Part shown: one piece after another, positions 1-12,122 of the stretch
Layout: the number at the start of each line of letters is the position of its first letter
Position numbering within the stretch: the stretch's first letter is position 1
NCBI GenBank assembly: GCA_949152475.1
Contig: OX424556.1
Location: forward strand, 56,874,451 to 56,938,450
Direction of reading: 5' to 3'
DNA: 64,000 bases
Source: Terebella lapidaria
Taxonomy: Eukaryota > Annelida > Polychaeta > Terebellida > Terebellidae
Program-made: the position numbers and the translations under genes
The notes under the pieces: generated by a model
Told to the model about the DNA's origin: nothing
The model's database searches: none
The model's input: the letters and a program-made list of their open reading frames with translations, nothing else

Positions 1-3000
1 ACACCTGCCATCAACAGATTTGCAGGCCGAAATGTACATATGTATGATCATAAAATAAAAATTGATTACATCTGAAAATTGCTGCATATACCACAATATG
101 TTAGATTTTTTTTCTGAAAAAAATCACTGATTTTTTAGGGGGTCAGCTTCAATATTATTCGGAATCCTCGATAAATTTACAAAATATGAAATCTACCGGA
201 TTTACAATAATAGATCTAGGCCAAATTACTTTTTCAGTCCTTTCACTCTTTAGTGGAAAAAAATGTTCAAAATTTGAATCCGATTTGAATGTCCAAATAT
301 CGCATAAATTCTTCCTCAGATACACGCCAAACTGCTCAACTCACAAATCAAAAAGCCCTTTTTTCTCGGGGGGGGGGGGGGGGGGGTGGGGGTGGGGGGC
401 TTACAGCGCCCCCGAACCCCCAGACCGGATAGCTTTAGGCCCATTTTTATTTTCCAGCCCCAGGCCCCTCTGTCGTTTAATCCGCCCCTGACAGTAAGAA
501 GCAACAATACGGGTCATGTGTACGGGAAATGAAATCGTTTACCACAAATTGTAAATACCAGATCCACTTGCACATGACATATGGGGCCCACATATATTAC
601 TGACACTGTAGCAACATGTTACGTTACTTTCCTCCACCGAGATTTGCTCCAAACACGCGAGTTGAATGAACTAACCCAGGCACAGATCTGGGTCATGGTC
701 AGATGTCATGCCATACAATCTGTCTGGAATACATCAGGAAACCCCGCCGACAGAAATCACAGTCCATTCGAATTTCCTTCCAGCAGAACCTACCTGACAA
801 CTATTTCCATAATCGTCTTAAATACATGTGTGAGTGTCCTGCAGAAAGAGGACTTCACATATTTGACGTGTTCACCGTAATCGGATCCGGTCAATATGCA
901 GCTCCCGCAGTGGCTTTCGGCCCTGTGTCTATGTGTTATGTTCTAATAATAAATATATTTATGATAAACTAGAGTGTAGTTTAAACTATAGAATCACCGA
1001 CTTTATGATGTCTGGTAAGTATTTTCTTTCTATATAGCTAGTTAAGTAACCACTGTTAAATATATAGATTTTGAAGAGTTTCGATCCTGTATCATACAAT
1101 AAGATTCCAATTTTAATACTGTACAATACAATACAACACTACAATTGAACGTGAGTAGCTAGTACAATAAAAAGCCAAACTTGTATCAGTATTACTATGG
1201 TTTTTGTTTGTGCCAGTACACATTGTGCAAGGAAGTAAGGATATTCAGCATTATATATTGTCACATAACATTGCACAGAATTTCGAATTACCTGGCGGAA
1301 TTTTTGTGGGAGTTCTCTCCTGTACTTAGGGGAATACTCTTCCTCAAATCAAATTTGTATGCGATTTTTTTAATCAAGATATGAGGCAAATGCAATGTAA
1401 GTTTTGACTGTTCAAAAATACGTTTGTACTTCAAACAACATCGGCGGTGACGCCTCAAAGGCTTTACCTCGCTGTATGTTGTCTACATTCGAGGCTGAGC
1501 CAAAACACTACAGAGACTTGTGACAATATATGATATGTCTGATGTGTAAACTGATTTTCACCTAATAAAATATGTGGACACTGATCAATGGGTGGCTAAA
1601 TCCACTTGAGGACAAGTTCTACAGATGAGCCCACTCCGGGGTGCTGAAGTGCGGAATGCCCTTGATTGTTTGAAACATTTTCAACAATCATTAATATAGC
1701 ATTGCTAAATTCCCAAAGATTCCAGAACATAACTATGGGTTGATTATATATAATATTCAAAGTGGAATTTTGAATATTCAACCCGAACATACATGCAACA
1801 TATATGTGCCATCTTACATTAGATTAAAAATCAACCATATTTCCACATTGAGGAGAATGCTCAATCCAAAATGACTGTTTTTGACTGCACTATGGATAAC
1901 AGTTCAGAAGTTTTGAAACGCTATCCTAATACTGATAAATCAGTCTTCCTGAAACAAAGCCAAGAATATATTCAGTATTCACAGCAAAATATCTGAATGT
2001 TAATAAAACTGCCATGAAACAAGTTACAATTAAATCATACCTCGCTAGCAAAACGGATTTGGCGATTTGCAGGCCAACTTGGTCTTTCATGATGATTTAG
2101 GCCTCTCACTACAGTCCATATATTCTATTACCCACAGTGATCAAATACACTACATTATTTGGTCATCGAAAACAAGAAGATAACACTACTATTCGAGCAT
2201 TAGGAACACATTCTTTACATGAACAATTCTACTTGGACACAGTGATTCGTCAATCGATACAGTAAAGAGCAAGTGAACGAGTGTTACAATGCTGGATAGA
2301 GCAAAGAGACTATTAATACACTGACAGTACATAAATAAGAGTAATATTGATAGACAATTGATCACATGTACACTTCACATGCTATTGACTGATGTAGTAA
2401 AAACACGTAAATTTCTTTGCCAACATTTGACTTTGCACGCGAAGTAAGAACATCATAAAACTGGGGTCAGGGCTGAATGTCGCCCCTCGCAATCTCTGGG
2501 ATGAATCAAGCCACACTGCTGACAGAAATCACTCCAGTCAATTCAATACATGTAATCTGTCTGTAATATCCGAGAAAATGGGTGTATTGATATTTTGGGT
2601 TGATTTCCCCCGGGGCAGAATCTGTCTTGAAATATCTTTACGAATTCGTCTCGTGAGATCTCGCAGTCGTCGTGGATAGCCACCAATGCTCTCAATGTCA
2701 AAGTGGTCTGGAAGTACATAGAGGTAAATCCATTTGAGGTAAATCCTGTAATTTCTTTTTTTTTCCAGAAAGCATGGAATTGATAGTGTTAGCTTCCCGT
2801 CTAAGGTATATCATCTCTATGCTCATTATTGATCACTAGTCTGCTATTTGAAAAGCCTTTGTTGTGTTTATCCCTAGAGGTTCATTTGATTTTATTCCAA
2901 GTGACCCAAATTGTAGGTTATTCTCAGGAAGCTCAGATCTGAAATCAGCTGTTTTGATGGATACTGTTTGGATGTATCCCCATATCACAAACACTTTTAT

Positions 3001-4234
3001 ACCATCCAAACGACGTATTCCATAGCCTCCAACTAACTGTAGGCCTAATAGGAACATATTATTTTGTTGACCATTTTGTGGTCACCACTCAGGTGGTTGT
3101 TTTCGTTTGGTTGTGGTTCGGGAGGGTGTATCTGTGGTATAGTAAGTTGATTCTAACTACATGTAAGACCGAATCCATACGAATTTTATAAAATCAATGT
3201 GAGTGGTAAAATCAGATTGATATTATTTAAAGTATCAAAGTCAAAGGCATGTGAACGTCACAGACACCCAGCCAACTGACAGAGTGTGAGATAAGGTGCT
3301 CTGGAAGAGTGAGTATCTCTTGCCCCTGTATCGACCTGTGTAACACTGTAATCGACTCCGACCTGCACGCGACTCCCCAGGTTCAATTTCCGCAACGGCT
3401 GCTACAGTACACGCATTTGGGATTGACTTTTTCGCGTGACCGTCCCGTCATATTTCGCCAAGTACTGCTGTATTTATGCCCAGTTCAATGGCTATTTATG
3501 AAGTATCTAGAACTCCGAGTTGTATGATATTTGTACTCTGACAATAGGAATTTTGTTTGACTACAACGACTTTGAGGTAGTAGCAAGATATAGTCAGTAT
3601 GTTTTGTGTCCCCCAGCCTATGTTGTACTGCAAAGATGCATAATAACCTTCCAAATTGTCACAGGGTTAACTTGATAAACTGATGGTATTTTTTTCCTCG
3701 TGTATCTGTCCTGTCCTGTTGGTGATGGATGGCGATTTCCGACCGAAAAAAACAATTCAAGTTTGTACACGCCATATGGACCCGGCTATGAAACAAATTC
3801 AATGTTTTATCGACAGTTCCAAACAGTGACTGCTCCCTGCTAACAAAGTCGGCGGTGACAGCTTAAAAGCATTATTCTGGTGTATCTTGTCTACCCGCAG
3901 GGCTGATCCAACATCGCAAAGATTCTATCAACTGCAAGTGTCTTTCTACTGTAGGTGTAGCCATGATAGCAGTGACTCTCTCAACCTAGGGGAAGGTGGT
4001 TACTCAATTTTGAGTCATACAAACATAGGTGAGATGAGGGGTAAAAATCGAATATTTCCTCATTCATGTACTTGGAATACCCTTCAGTCGATTTCTTGAA
4101 GGACATTTTATACAGACATATCTTATGGTAAGATCACGACACCAATCGAGTTTGGTTGCCTTGGCAATCAAATTGGTCGATTGGCGACACATTTTGTGCT
4201 CAAATTAGCCAGTTTACCACACATGGGTTGTGAA
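1..4234. other. Gene-free stretch, nothing recognised
   Basis: AT-rich sequence with only short random reading frames; I see no protein family, splice-supported exon chain or RNA gene. A run of G interrupted by a few T lies at about 369-399. Stretches near 1440-1500 and 3845-3910 share the wording cggcggtgac followed by similar text, so some old dispersed repeat is probably present, but I cannot define its ends. Confidence 0.5.
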
Positions 4235-4610
4235 ATGTTTTACTAGTTAAGTATATTATTAACCACAATAAAAATACATTAGTTAAGGCAAGAAACATTT
4301 CCTATTAAGCTCAACAAGGTAAAGGTTTTGTCCAATAGAGATTTCTTAGCTGAATAAGTTAACACTATTTCACGAGTTAAGTCTATTATTGACCTCAATA
4401 AAAATAAATAAGACAAGAAACATTTATTATTGGGCTCAACAAGATAAAAATTCTGCCCAGTAGAGATTTCAGGGCTATAACCGAATAAGTTGGCACTAGT
4501 TTTACTAGTTAAGTGTATAATTGACCACAATAAAAATAATTAAATCAAGAAACATTTATTATTGGGCTCAACAAGGTAAAGGTTTAGTCCAGTAGAGATT
4601 TCATGGTTGT
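4235..4610. repeat. Tandem repeat, about 131 bp, three copies
   Basis: The motif (a)ctagttaag or cgagttaag recurs at about 4242, 4372 and 4504, each followed by similar text: a tattattgac-like block, caataaaaat, aagaaacattt, gctcaacaagg and gtagagattt. Spacing is 130 and 132 bp. The second and third copies are the closest. No coding potential is seen. Confidence 0.8.
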
Positions 4611-5383
4611 ACCCATAATGTTGGGGGATTGAGCAAGGTTTTGTGATCCATTCCTGTGACAAGATTGTGAAAAGTATTTGGTGATAAGTTAGTGGATATT
4701 TTAGTTGTTTTGAGTGTTACTGCATGGAATGAAATAGTTAATGCCCGGAACTTTCATTACTGATATCGATGAAACACACTGGCCTGGCAGTATAATGATA
4801 GGACCTCAGGAAGATACATCCACGCGGTCGTCGTCGACCGAATCGTCTAGTTAGCGAATCATTATTTTTCAAATTCGAAGGTATTGTTCTATTCAGAAAT
4901 TTTCTGTTGGCTGTGGGGGACATCCTGGATTCCCCGAGTTTTTTTTTTTGTATGAAGGGAAATAAACAAGCACCTGAGAAAAAGTGTTGCATTTAACGTA
5001 CAAATAATAATGGTAGCTTCTGCAGACTCTAAATACTGGTTTATATATACATTATTCACCATCTTAATAGGCCAAATGACAAAAAATTACAATACGTTAC
5101 ACTAACCACAAGCGAGTGGATCTTATATCCTGGAATTCATTAAAATACATCTTGACACTATTTTTGTAAATTACTTCTTGTGTTCCGAGTGTGATGTGGG
5201 AATGGAATGCTTATACCATCGATTTGGCCCCTTTTTAGGATTTCTACACATACCACTATCAGTCGCGCCATGCCAAGAAATTTGATTTTTCGCAGGTTTC
5301 ATTGTTAGCCATTTTTAATTCTGAGGCAAAATACAGTCACAGGTGCTTAGCGATACACAGTTGGACTCCCCATCATCAGAAAC
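4611..5383. other. Gene-free stretch
   Basis: No feature recognised. Only short random frames and a T-run near 4940 are present. Confidence 0.4.
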
Positions 5384-5686
5384 ATGGGAAATAATCCACA
5401 CAAATTATATCTTTATCTGAAATACAATACACTGTTAGGCATGAGTTTGGTCATGCTTGAAACACATGATTGTGGAATTCTGAAAAATGTTCAGAAAACC
5501 ATTTTGCCCTGTTTCTACCCGGATTGTCCAAATGTTTTCTGTGACAAGTACACAGCCACAAAAGTGAGCTATGTGTCACCTTGTTACATTGTACTACATG
5601 TCTGTATTATTCTCATGTGTTGTATTTGTGTACATGTATTGTCCAATGTAACGAATAAATTCAATTCAAATTCAATTCAATTCTAG
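5384..5686 (+). mobile_element. Likely 3' end of a non-LTR retrotransposon
   Basis: A short reading frame runs directly into an AATAAA-containing terminus followed by an (ATTCA/AATTC)n tail at about 5655-5685. A 3' terminus carrying a short tandem pentamer tail is typical of CR1/L2/RTE-like LINEs and of SINEs that borrow their tails. No reverse transcriptase motif is visible, so this would be a severely 5'-truncated copy. It could instead be an unrelated microsatellite next to a chance frame. Confidence 0.4.
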
Positions 5687-6075
5687 GTATTGGTCTCTGG
5701 AAATATCTAGTATTCAAAAGGAGGCATGTTATTGAAACGAACGGAAAAAGTTCATTTTTTTAGAGGATAATGGGGGTAGTGCAGGCAAACCAAGTATACA
5801 TGTATGTCCGACTAATATGGGAACAGTAAAATGTATGATGGCGGCCATTTTGGATTTCGAGGTCAAAATGTTCCTGATACTACTAAATAAGTATTCCATC
5901 AGCTTTGCTAAAGTTAGTGGGAAAAACTTTTGTTTGTAAATGTAGGATATACTACGGAAGCTCTGAAAGGACATGGTTAAACATCGTATTTTTCATCGTA
6001 TTTTATGATTTTCAAAATTGCGATGACGGCCATTTCGAAAATCACGCGCTGGTGAACCTCCACTTTATTTTGAAA
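5687..6075. other. Gene-free stretch
   Basis: AT-rich sequence with 'atggcggccatttt' wording like that in the leader of the 134-bp-core repeat elements, so probably decayed relatives of those. No gene seen. Confidence 0.35.
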
Positions 6076-7498
6076 ATTAGGTCAAGGGCCAAAGATAGGT
6101 TACCGGACAATGTTTGTTTAGATGTTAGCCAGGTCACTGGTTAAATTCAAGGTCAAGACAATATTCTTGACCTTGTAATATAATATTAAGCATATATCAT
6201 GTCCACAGTTGCTTGCTAAGCTGTAAATTCAATAATCAGAGAGATATTAGCAATTTTGTGCTGTGGCCTTGAAAATGAAGACAAAGGTCAAATTCAAGGT
6301 CATCAAAATATTCAGTGTTTATCATTTTCTATATGTCCACAATTGATTCCCAAGCCATACAGTCAATAGAGGAGCAAGATATGAGCCATTTTGTCCTGTG
6401 ACCTTGAAAATGAGGTCAGAGGTCAAATTCAAGGTCACGAGAATATTCAGCATATATCATTTCCTATATGTCCACAATTGATTCCTAAGCTGTAAAATCG
6501 ATAATAAGTGAGATATTAGCCATTTTGTCCTGCGACCTTCAAAATGAGGTCGAAGATCAAATTCAAGGTCATGACAAGTATCTGCATATATCATTTCCTA
6601 TATGTTCATAACTGATCCCTAAGCTGTAAAGTCGATAACAAGTGAGATATTGGCCATTTTGTCCTATGACCTTGAAAATGGGGTCGAAGGTCAAATTCAA
6701 GGTCATCAGAATATTCAGCATATATCATTTCCTATATGTCCACAATTGATTCCTAAGCTGTAGAGTCGATAATAAGCGAGATATAAGCCATTTTGTCCTA
6801 TGACCTTGGGTCAAAGGTCAAATTCAAGGTCATCAGAATATTCAGCATATATCATTTCCTATATGTCCACAATTGACTCGAAGCTGTAGAGTCGATAATA
6901 AGCGAGATATAAGCCATTTTGTGCTCTGACCTTGAAACTGAGGTCAGAGGTCAAATTCAAGGTCACGAGAATATTCAGGATATATCATTTCCTATATGTC
7001 CACAATTGATTCCTAGTCTCTAATCTCAATATTAAGTGAGATATTAGGCATAATGTGTTCCATTATGAGGCATAGGAGAATTTAACATGGGAAAGTCCCA
7101 TTTGGGCCGAGTTTGGGCCAAAATGGCCCACTTCGAGCGATTCAAGCGCAACGAAATTTATAGACATCATAGAAGTACATATGAGGAGTGTTATGTATCA
7201 AAAAGAAAAAAAGTTACTGAACAGATTTTGAGAAAATGGCCGCCAAAGTCCAAAATCAGGCATTTTTCGTCAAAAACGGCCACCATTTTGAAAAAAATGC
7301 TAAAATAAAAAAACTAAAAAATACCTCCTTCTTGAATTATTTTTAGGTATTTTTGTGCAAAACTTCAGTGAAATTCGCCGGTAAACAAAAAAGATAAAAA
7401 TGTGGACGACGACGGACGACGACGGACGACGACGGACGACGGACGACGGACGCAACGCCATGCCAATAGGTTATCGGACCATAGGTACGGTAACCTAA
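6076..7498 (-). mobile_element. Copy A of the 134-bp-core hairpin element (Helentron/HINE-like, non-autonomous)
   Basis: Reads on the minus strand. Its start is at about 7498: TTAGG, then an arm GGTTACCGTACC, loop tat and arm GGTCCGATAACC. A (CGTC)n-type microsatellite follows (7401-7450 on the plus strand), then a roughly 400-bp leader. About seven degenerate copies of a 134-bp core follow ('tcaaattcaaggtca', 'atttcctatatgtccacaattga'). The other end has the half-arm GGTTACCGGACA at 6099 and a decayed hairpin (caagggccaaaga) near 6075. It lacks any replication or helicase gene. The same layout recurs in copies B-F at 33-47 kb. Confidence 0.75.
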
Positions 7499-7857
7499 AA
7501 ATGCATAGGAGCTCAATTTCTTAGCTAAATGGTGCGGGTAGGCACCGGGAAAGTGGTCACGGAATCCACGGAAATGACCCTACTACCGGTATGTTTTCTC
7601 GCAAGAGGAGATCTGTCCTGACCCGCGGTAGATCAAAGCGTTCAGACACTAGAAACCCCTTACTAAATATGGATGGGATCCATTGTATTCTCTGATACGA
7701 TTACTCGTTTTATCACCGATTCGTTTCTAACTATTCCAAGATTGTGTTACCCAAACGTCGAGATAATTTTCACGATTATCGTTATGGCAACATCTTCACT
7801 GTGATGCTTTCAGTTATGTACACACTATAAGGTCAAGCTTGATACAGTGGGTCTAAA
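7499..7857. other. Gene-free stretch
   Basis: No gene or repeat recognised. It ends with the TTA that is duplicated beyond 22262. Confidence 0.4.
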
Positions 7858-8935
7858 TTAAGGCGGTTACACACCGAAGCCGCGCGACCGTTTACGGCGA
7901 CGTCAACGTTTCTTGACGGCCGTGTCAGTTTAGGAACGGTACCGTTTTTTCTGTACACACCGAGTACTGACGTTTGTTTTTAGCACTTAAGTCATGTCCG
8001 TAAAAAATATGTACGTCCTCAACGTGCAATTTCAACTCGCCGTCATAGACTATTTAAAGAAATATCTGATAAAAAAGGATGATGATAAGACCAATAGAGT
8101 TACAAGAACACACCAATTTTTGGCTCTGTGGATCCTGATCAGTTCTTTGTATCCATCCACTAAACCACCTTGGTGTATATAGGCTGCTACGGGAACTGGA
8201 AGAATAACCGCACAAAGACCAGAACTATTTTAGCATAATTATCAAAAGAGCAATTTGACAAAGTTTAATGTGATTTTTACATTGTTTGTTATTGTTTATG
8301 TGGCGATTTTTCCCTAAGTTCACGGCAGGTGACTGTGTAAACACATAACTCATTTATACGTCCTTTTCTGTCTTGGCCTACTCGGTTCGAGTGTGCGTTG
8401 CTTGGCGACGCTCGTGATTGTGTACACTCCAGTAAACTATAACAATGGTTTGTATACGCTGCGCGTGCTGGCTCGGCTTTCTGGTGTATTATATATACAC
8501 TGGGAAACGCTCGATCGAGGAGTCTGTCCGAGAGAGAGCGGAGAGGCAGCACGCAGAGCGCGCCATGTGCTTTGCGTCCCTGTCTTTCGAGTAGAGGCCC
8601 GTGGGGGCCCTAGGGACCGATTCCATTGGGGGGCCCGGGCTGGGGGAGACGAGCTGCTGACTCGGGGGCGCAAGCCCTGTGGATCGCCAGTTCTCCCCTT
8701 TCCCGGGACGAGGTGACGGAGGCTCTGGCAGACCGTCGGGCTGGTGCAGAGTTCTATCTCTGTGACAGTGCCTTCGGCGAGACCGGCCAGCAACATGCCC
8801 ACGTGTACGTGCTCCGTGGAGCCGCTCCATGGCTCCTCGGACTCTACACACGGCTACATTACCATAACGAATGTATAATGTGCATGTTGTAGATAAGATG
8901 ATGATGATGATATGTGTTATGTTGTGATGTATGAC

Positions 8936-9085
8936 GGCCGGACCCGTTCCGGATATGCGGAGCCCGTTCCGGATGTGCGGAGTCCCGTTCCGGATGTGCG
9001 GGACTCGTTCCGGAACCCGTTCCGGATGTGCGGGACCCGCTCCGGATGTGCGGAACCCGCTCCGCATGTTCTGGATCCGATCCGG
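8936..9085. repeat. Minisatellite of about 18-22 bp, roughly seven copies
   Basis: The motif ccgttccggatgtgcggag, with length variants, repeats inside the left arm of the TIR transposon. Later copies change cgttccgg to cgctccgg. It is GC-rich and open in several frames, but these frames are a by-product of the repeat. Confidence 0.85.
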
Positions 9086-9372
9086 AGGTGCTGTTACCTG
9101 GTTGTAGTTGTTACCGTAGAGAGCGGCGCCCTGTAGCGGGCGCCAAACTTTACATTTACATGTACCACAAAATATATACCTACATAGGCCTATTTGCAAC
9201 CGTGAAGTACGTGTTACCGTCTGTCTATGCAGAATGTATGAAATAGAGGCATTTGTGTGGATTTCCATGTACAATAAAATGAGGCGTCAAGGTAGCCTTC
9301 ATTTGTGAAAAAGCATTGTTTTGCCACAAAATTAAGATTCAAGATGGCTGAGTGACCACTTTTGGAAGTCAT

Positions 9373-10760
9373 TGTAACGGTTTTGGGGCGTACCCAAAGG
9401 TTTCCCCTAGGTAATTCTGTTAGTGTTTTGTGATATTATGGTTAAATAACCGTTTATTAGGGTGTATATGTGTTTAAAGGTTCATACGGTTCCGTATTGT
9501 TAATGTTTTAAAGGTTTTCCGTCTCGGAACTTAGTAATTTATGATGTTGGTAAAGCCGGAGACGGATCCGGAGACGGAGACGGAACCGGACACGGAGCCG
9601 GAACAATGGAGTACAAAAACGTAATGACGTTATTTCCGGAAGGTCATGTGATCAGCCTCGTTTTCGGTTTAAAAGGTGACGTGTCAGCCACTGATTGGTT
9701 CTAGAGTGTTTTTAGAAATCCGGAAAATATCAGTGTTTTGGCGGACTATGACGTCACAATAGGTTGGTCACGTGACATGGGTCTCAGGTCTATAAAAGCC
9801 CCCGCTTCACAGCGGACGGCGGAGTTGGTGTCCTGACGTCGACCTGTGCAGACCCCTTCTCCCATAGCAGAGTACTCCCTTGTTCCGGATAGAGTCATCC
9901 AGATGATAGCAGTTAAGTCTTCCGACTGTGAACTTGGAAAATAAACATGAAAACTTCAACCGAGTTGTTTTTCCGTGTTCGTTAGGGAACTGGAAGTTAT
10001 AATAAAGTTAGTTTCCCGGAAAAGACAGTTATACGGAGTAAAGGGAGATAAGACTACAGTCGGTTAAGACCAAGTTGTAACGACGTCTTAGGGTGATCTA
10101 AGAACCCAGATCACCGAGGAAGGAGTCGGAGACGGAGACGGAGGTGGAAATCAACGGAGCAACTACGGAGGCGGTATCGGACGGAGCAGTTCCAGAGACG
10201 GGAACGACGAAGCAGTTGCAGAGGCGGTACCGGACGACGGAGTTGCAGAGGCAGTACCTGACGGAGCGGTTGCGGTAACCGGAAGTGGGAACACTTCCGA
10301 GATACTCCATTTCAGGTGCAGTCGCAGGTTGCGGTGAGGCGGAGCCAACCGGAGCAGATTGCAGTGCGGCGGAACCTGGCAGAGCGGTTGCAGTATTCGG
10401 AAACGGCAACGTTCCCGGATTCTTTATTCCAGGCGCAGTCGCAGTTTGCAGTAAGACGGAAAACGACGGAGCTGTTGCAGTAAAGCGGTTTCCCGACGGA
10501 GCAGTTGCAGTACCCGGAGACGGAAACGCCTCCGGATCCTTACTTTACAGGTGCAGTTGCAGATTAGCAGTCGGACAACGGTTAAGAGGTCCATTCCAGA
10601 CCACGCTACCAACCTTAGAGACTTCTAGCCGGAGTTCAACCGTACAGCAGTAGCAGTTTCCCGGAGTTTTACCGTTTCAGCTCCGGTTAAACAACAACTC
10701 ACCCACCTCCCTAGAAAACCGGTTCATCAAGACGTCACAGAAGGGTGCAAACCCGTTACA
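9373..10760 (+). repeat. 5' LTR of the Gypsy element (1388 bp)
   Basis: Starts TG and ends CA. The U3 promoter has a reversed CCAAT (ATTGG 9694-9698), CRE-like TGACGTCA (9749-9756), E-box CACGTG (9769-9774) and TATAAAAG (9791-9798). Transcription should start near 9820. AATAAA signals lie at 9940-9945 and 10001-10006, implying R ends at roughly 9960-10030. The remaining 700 bp of U5-like sequence is low in complexity and full of GCAGTTGCAG and CGGAGACGG wording. Confidence 0.93.
9694..9798 (+). promoter_or_regulatory. LTR promoter module (CCAAT, CRE, E-box, TATA)
   Basis: In order: ATTGG 9694-9698, TGACGTCA 9749-9756, CACGTG 9769-9774, TATAAAAG 9791-9798. The E-box-to-TATA distance is 22 bp, measured start to start. 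The same set recurs in the 3' LTR and, in altered form, twice inside the element. Confidence 0.75.
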
Positions 10761-10766
10761 ACTTTT

Positions 10767-10783
10767 TGGTGGCAGCGGTGGGA
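10767..10783 (+). other. Candidate tRNA primer-binding site
   Basis: Six bases after the LTR end lies TGGTGGCAGCGGTGGGA. Primer sites of LTR elements begin with TGG, complementary to the tRNA CCA end. I cannot say which tRNA it would match, and the 6-bp gap from the LTR is longer than the usual 0-3. Confidence 0.45.
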
Positions 10784-10794
10784 TCATCTGCAGT

Positions 10795-12060
10795 ATGACT
10801 ACTAGACGGGGCAAATTGGCGGAACAACACCTGAAGGCAGCCGTGTCGGACACGGAGCAGCCTGTAGGAGCTGAGCTGTTGCAGATGCCGGTTGCGGAAA
10901 AGGAAGCAGTTCGTCCTGCCGAGCGGAAGCTGTTGCAGCCGGAAATGCAGAAAGCAGTTGCAGAAGAGCCCCTCCGGGTTCCTCAAGGAGTACAGCCTGC
11001 AGAGCAGTTAGCAGAGGCGGAAATTAACTTTCCGGACCAGGCTGGCGATCGGGAACCGGATGCGGACCCGGAAGGCGGAGAGAATTTAGTCGACAACCTG
11101 ACCAGATTATTGGCGACCCAAATGGAGGTGTTTCAGCAGCACCTGGCAGTAACCGGAAAGCAGCAGCAGGCAGAAGCAGTACAACAACCAGCACCAAGGG
11201 CAGGAGTAGCCAGATTAATGACATACGACGGAACTGATCCGTGGCCGGAGTATGAGGCTCACCTCCTTGAATACGCTCGGTACTACCGTTGGACAGCAGA
11301 GGAAAAGGCGCTGAACTTATGTGTCAGTTTGAGGGGTAACGCCCGCAGCATACTACTGGATTTGTCCGCGGAGCAGAGACGCAGCTTTGATACGGTTGTG
11401 GCGGCATTAAAACAGCAGTTTTGTCCGGGGGAGAAAACATTTGTTTTCCAGGCGGAATTGCAGACACGGAAATTGCAGCCAGAGGAGGAGCTGTCCGAGC
11501 TGGCCAGAGACATACGGAGCAAGACGCGGCTAGCTTACCCAAAAGCAGATCCGGCAACAACAGAAGTGCTCATGAAGATGCATTTCTGCAACAGCCTGAC
11601 TAACCGAGATATGCGGTTGTCGGTATTGAAAAGCCACCCGGAAACGCTGTCGCAGGCCCTGGCTTTCGCTACCGAGTATGAGAGCATCATGAAAACGGAC
11701 AACAGCAGACCAGCGGAGCGACACCGGACGAGGCAGCTGAACACGGAGCCGGAGTGGAGCCAGCAGGTGAACGAATTGCGGAAGCAAGCCGAGCAGACTC
11801 AGCAGCAGTTGGCGGATCTGATGACTCAGGTCAAGGAAGCGGTTAGCCGGCAGCAGCAGCAGCGCAGTGCCCGAGCGGATTTAGAATGTTTCAACTGTGG
11901 CCGGAAAGGGCATTTTGCCCGAGACTGTAGGCAGCCGAAGCAGCAGCAGCAGCGGCGTCAACCACAACAACAGCAGTCGCCGCGACAACAGCAGCAGCAG
12001 CAGCAGCAGCAACAACTGCAGCAGCCACGACAGCAGCAGCAGCAGCAGCCGGAAAACTAG
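10795..12060 (+). CDS. Gag-like protein of the Gypsy element
   Basis: 421 codons from an ATG 35 bp past the LTR. The N-terminal 130 residues are acidic and charged. A Gag capsid-like region follows at about residues 140-300, with wording such as YDGTDPWPEYEAHL and LRGNARSILLDL. A CCHC zinc knuckle CFNCGRKGHFARDC sits at about 365-378 and binds nucleic acid in this family. The C-terminus is nearly pure glutamine, encoded by CAG runs. The pol frame is offset by -1 and is already open across the end of gag, which agrees with the frameshift expression known in Ty3/Gypsy elements. No break seen. Confidence 0.92.
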   Translation: MTTRRGKLAEQHLKAAVSDTEQPVGAELLQMPVAEKEAVRPAERKLLQPEMQKAVAEEPLRVPQGVQPAEQLAEAEINFPDQAGDREPDADPEGGENLVDNLTRLLATQMEVFQQHLAVTGKQQQAEAVQQPAPRAGVARLMTYDGTDPWPEYEAHLLEYARYYRWTAEEKALNLCVSLRGNARSILLDLSAEQRRSFDTVVAALKQQFCPGEKTFVFQAELQTRKLQPEEELSELARDIRSKTRLAYPKADPATTEVLMKMHFCNSLTNRDMRLSVLKSHPETLSQALAFATEYESIMKTDNSRPAERHRTRQLNTEPEWSQQVNELRKQAEQTQQQLADLMTQVKEAVSRQQQQRSARADLECFNCGRKGHFARDCRQPKQQQQRRQPQQQQSPRQQQQQQQQQQLQQPRQQQQQQPEN

Positions 12061-12122
12061 AGCGGGTCGCGGAAAAGGGGAAATCCGGGACCCGGAAGAG
12101 AGGACACCCCCATAACCGGCAG

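Noticed and set aside
186-507. Glycine- and proline-rich reading frames on both strands
   Set aside because: They are produced by the G-run at about 369-399; no start context, homology or splice support.
8489-9274. 261-codon minus-strand frame
   Set aside because: Much of it is translation of the minisatellite and the GC-rich block; no recognised domain, and it lies in the arm of a transposon.
10098-10653. Frames of 60-120 codons in the LTR, repeated at 21081-21636
   Set aside because: They lie in the low-complexity U5 part of both LTRs and mirror its repeat words; not separate genes.
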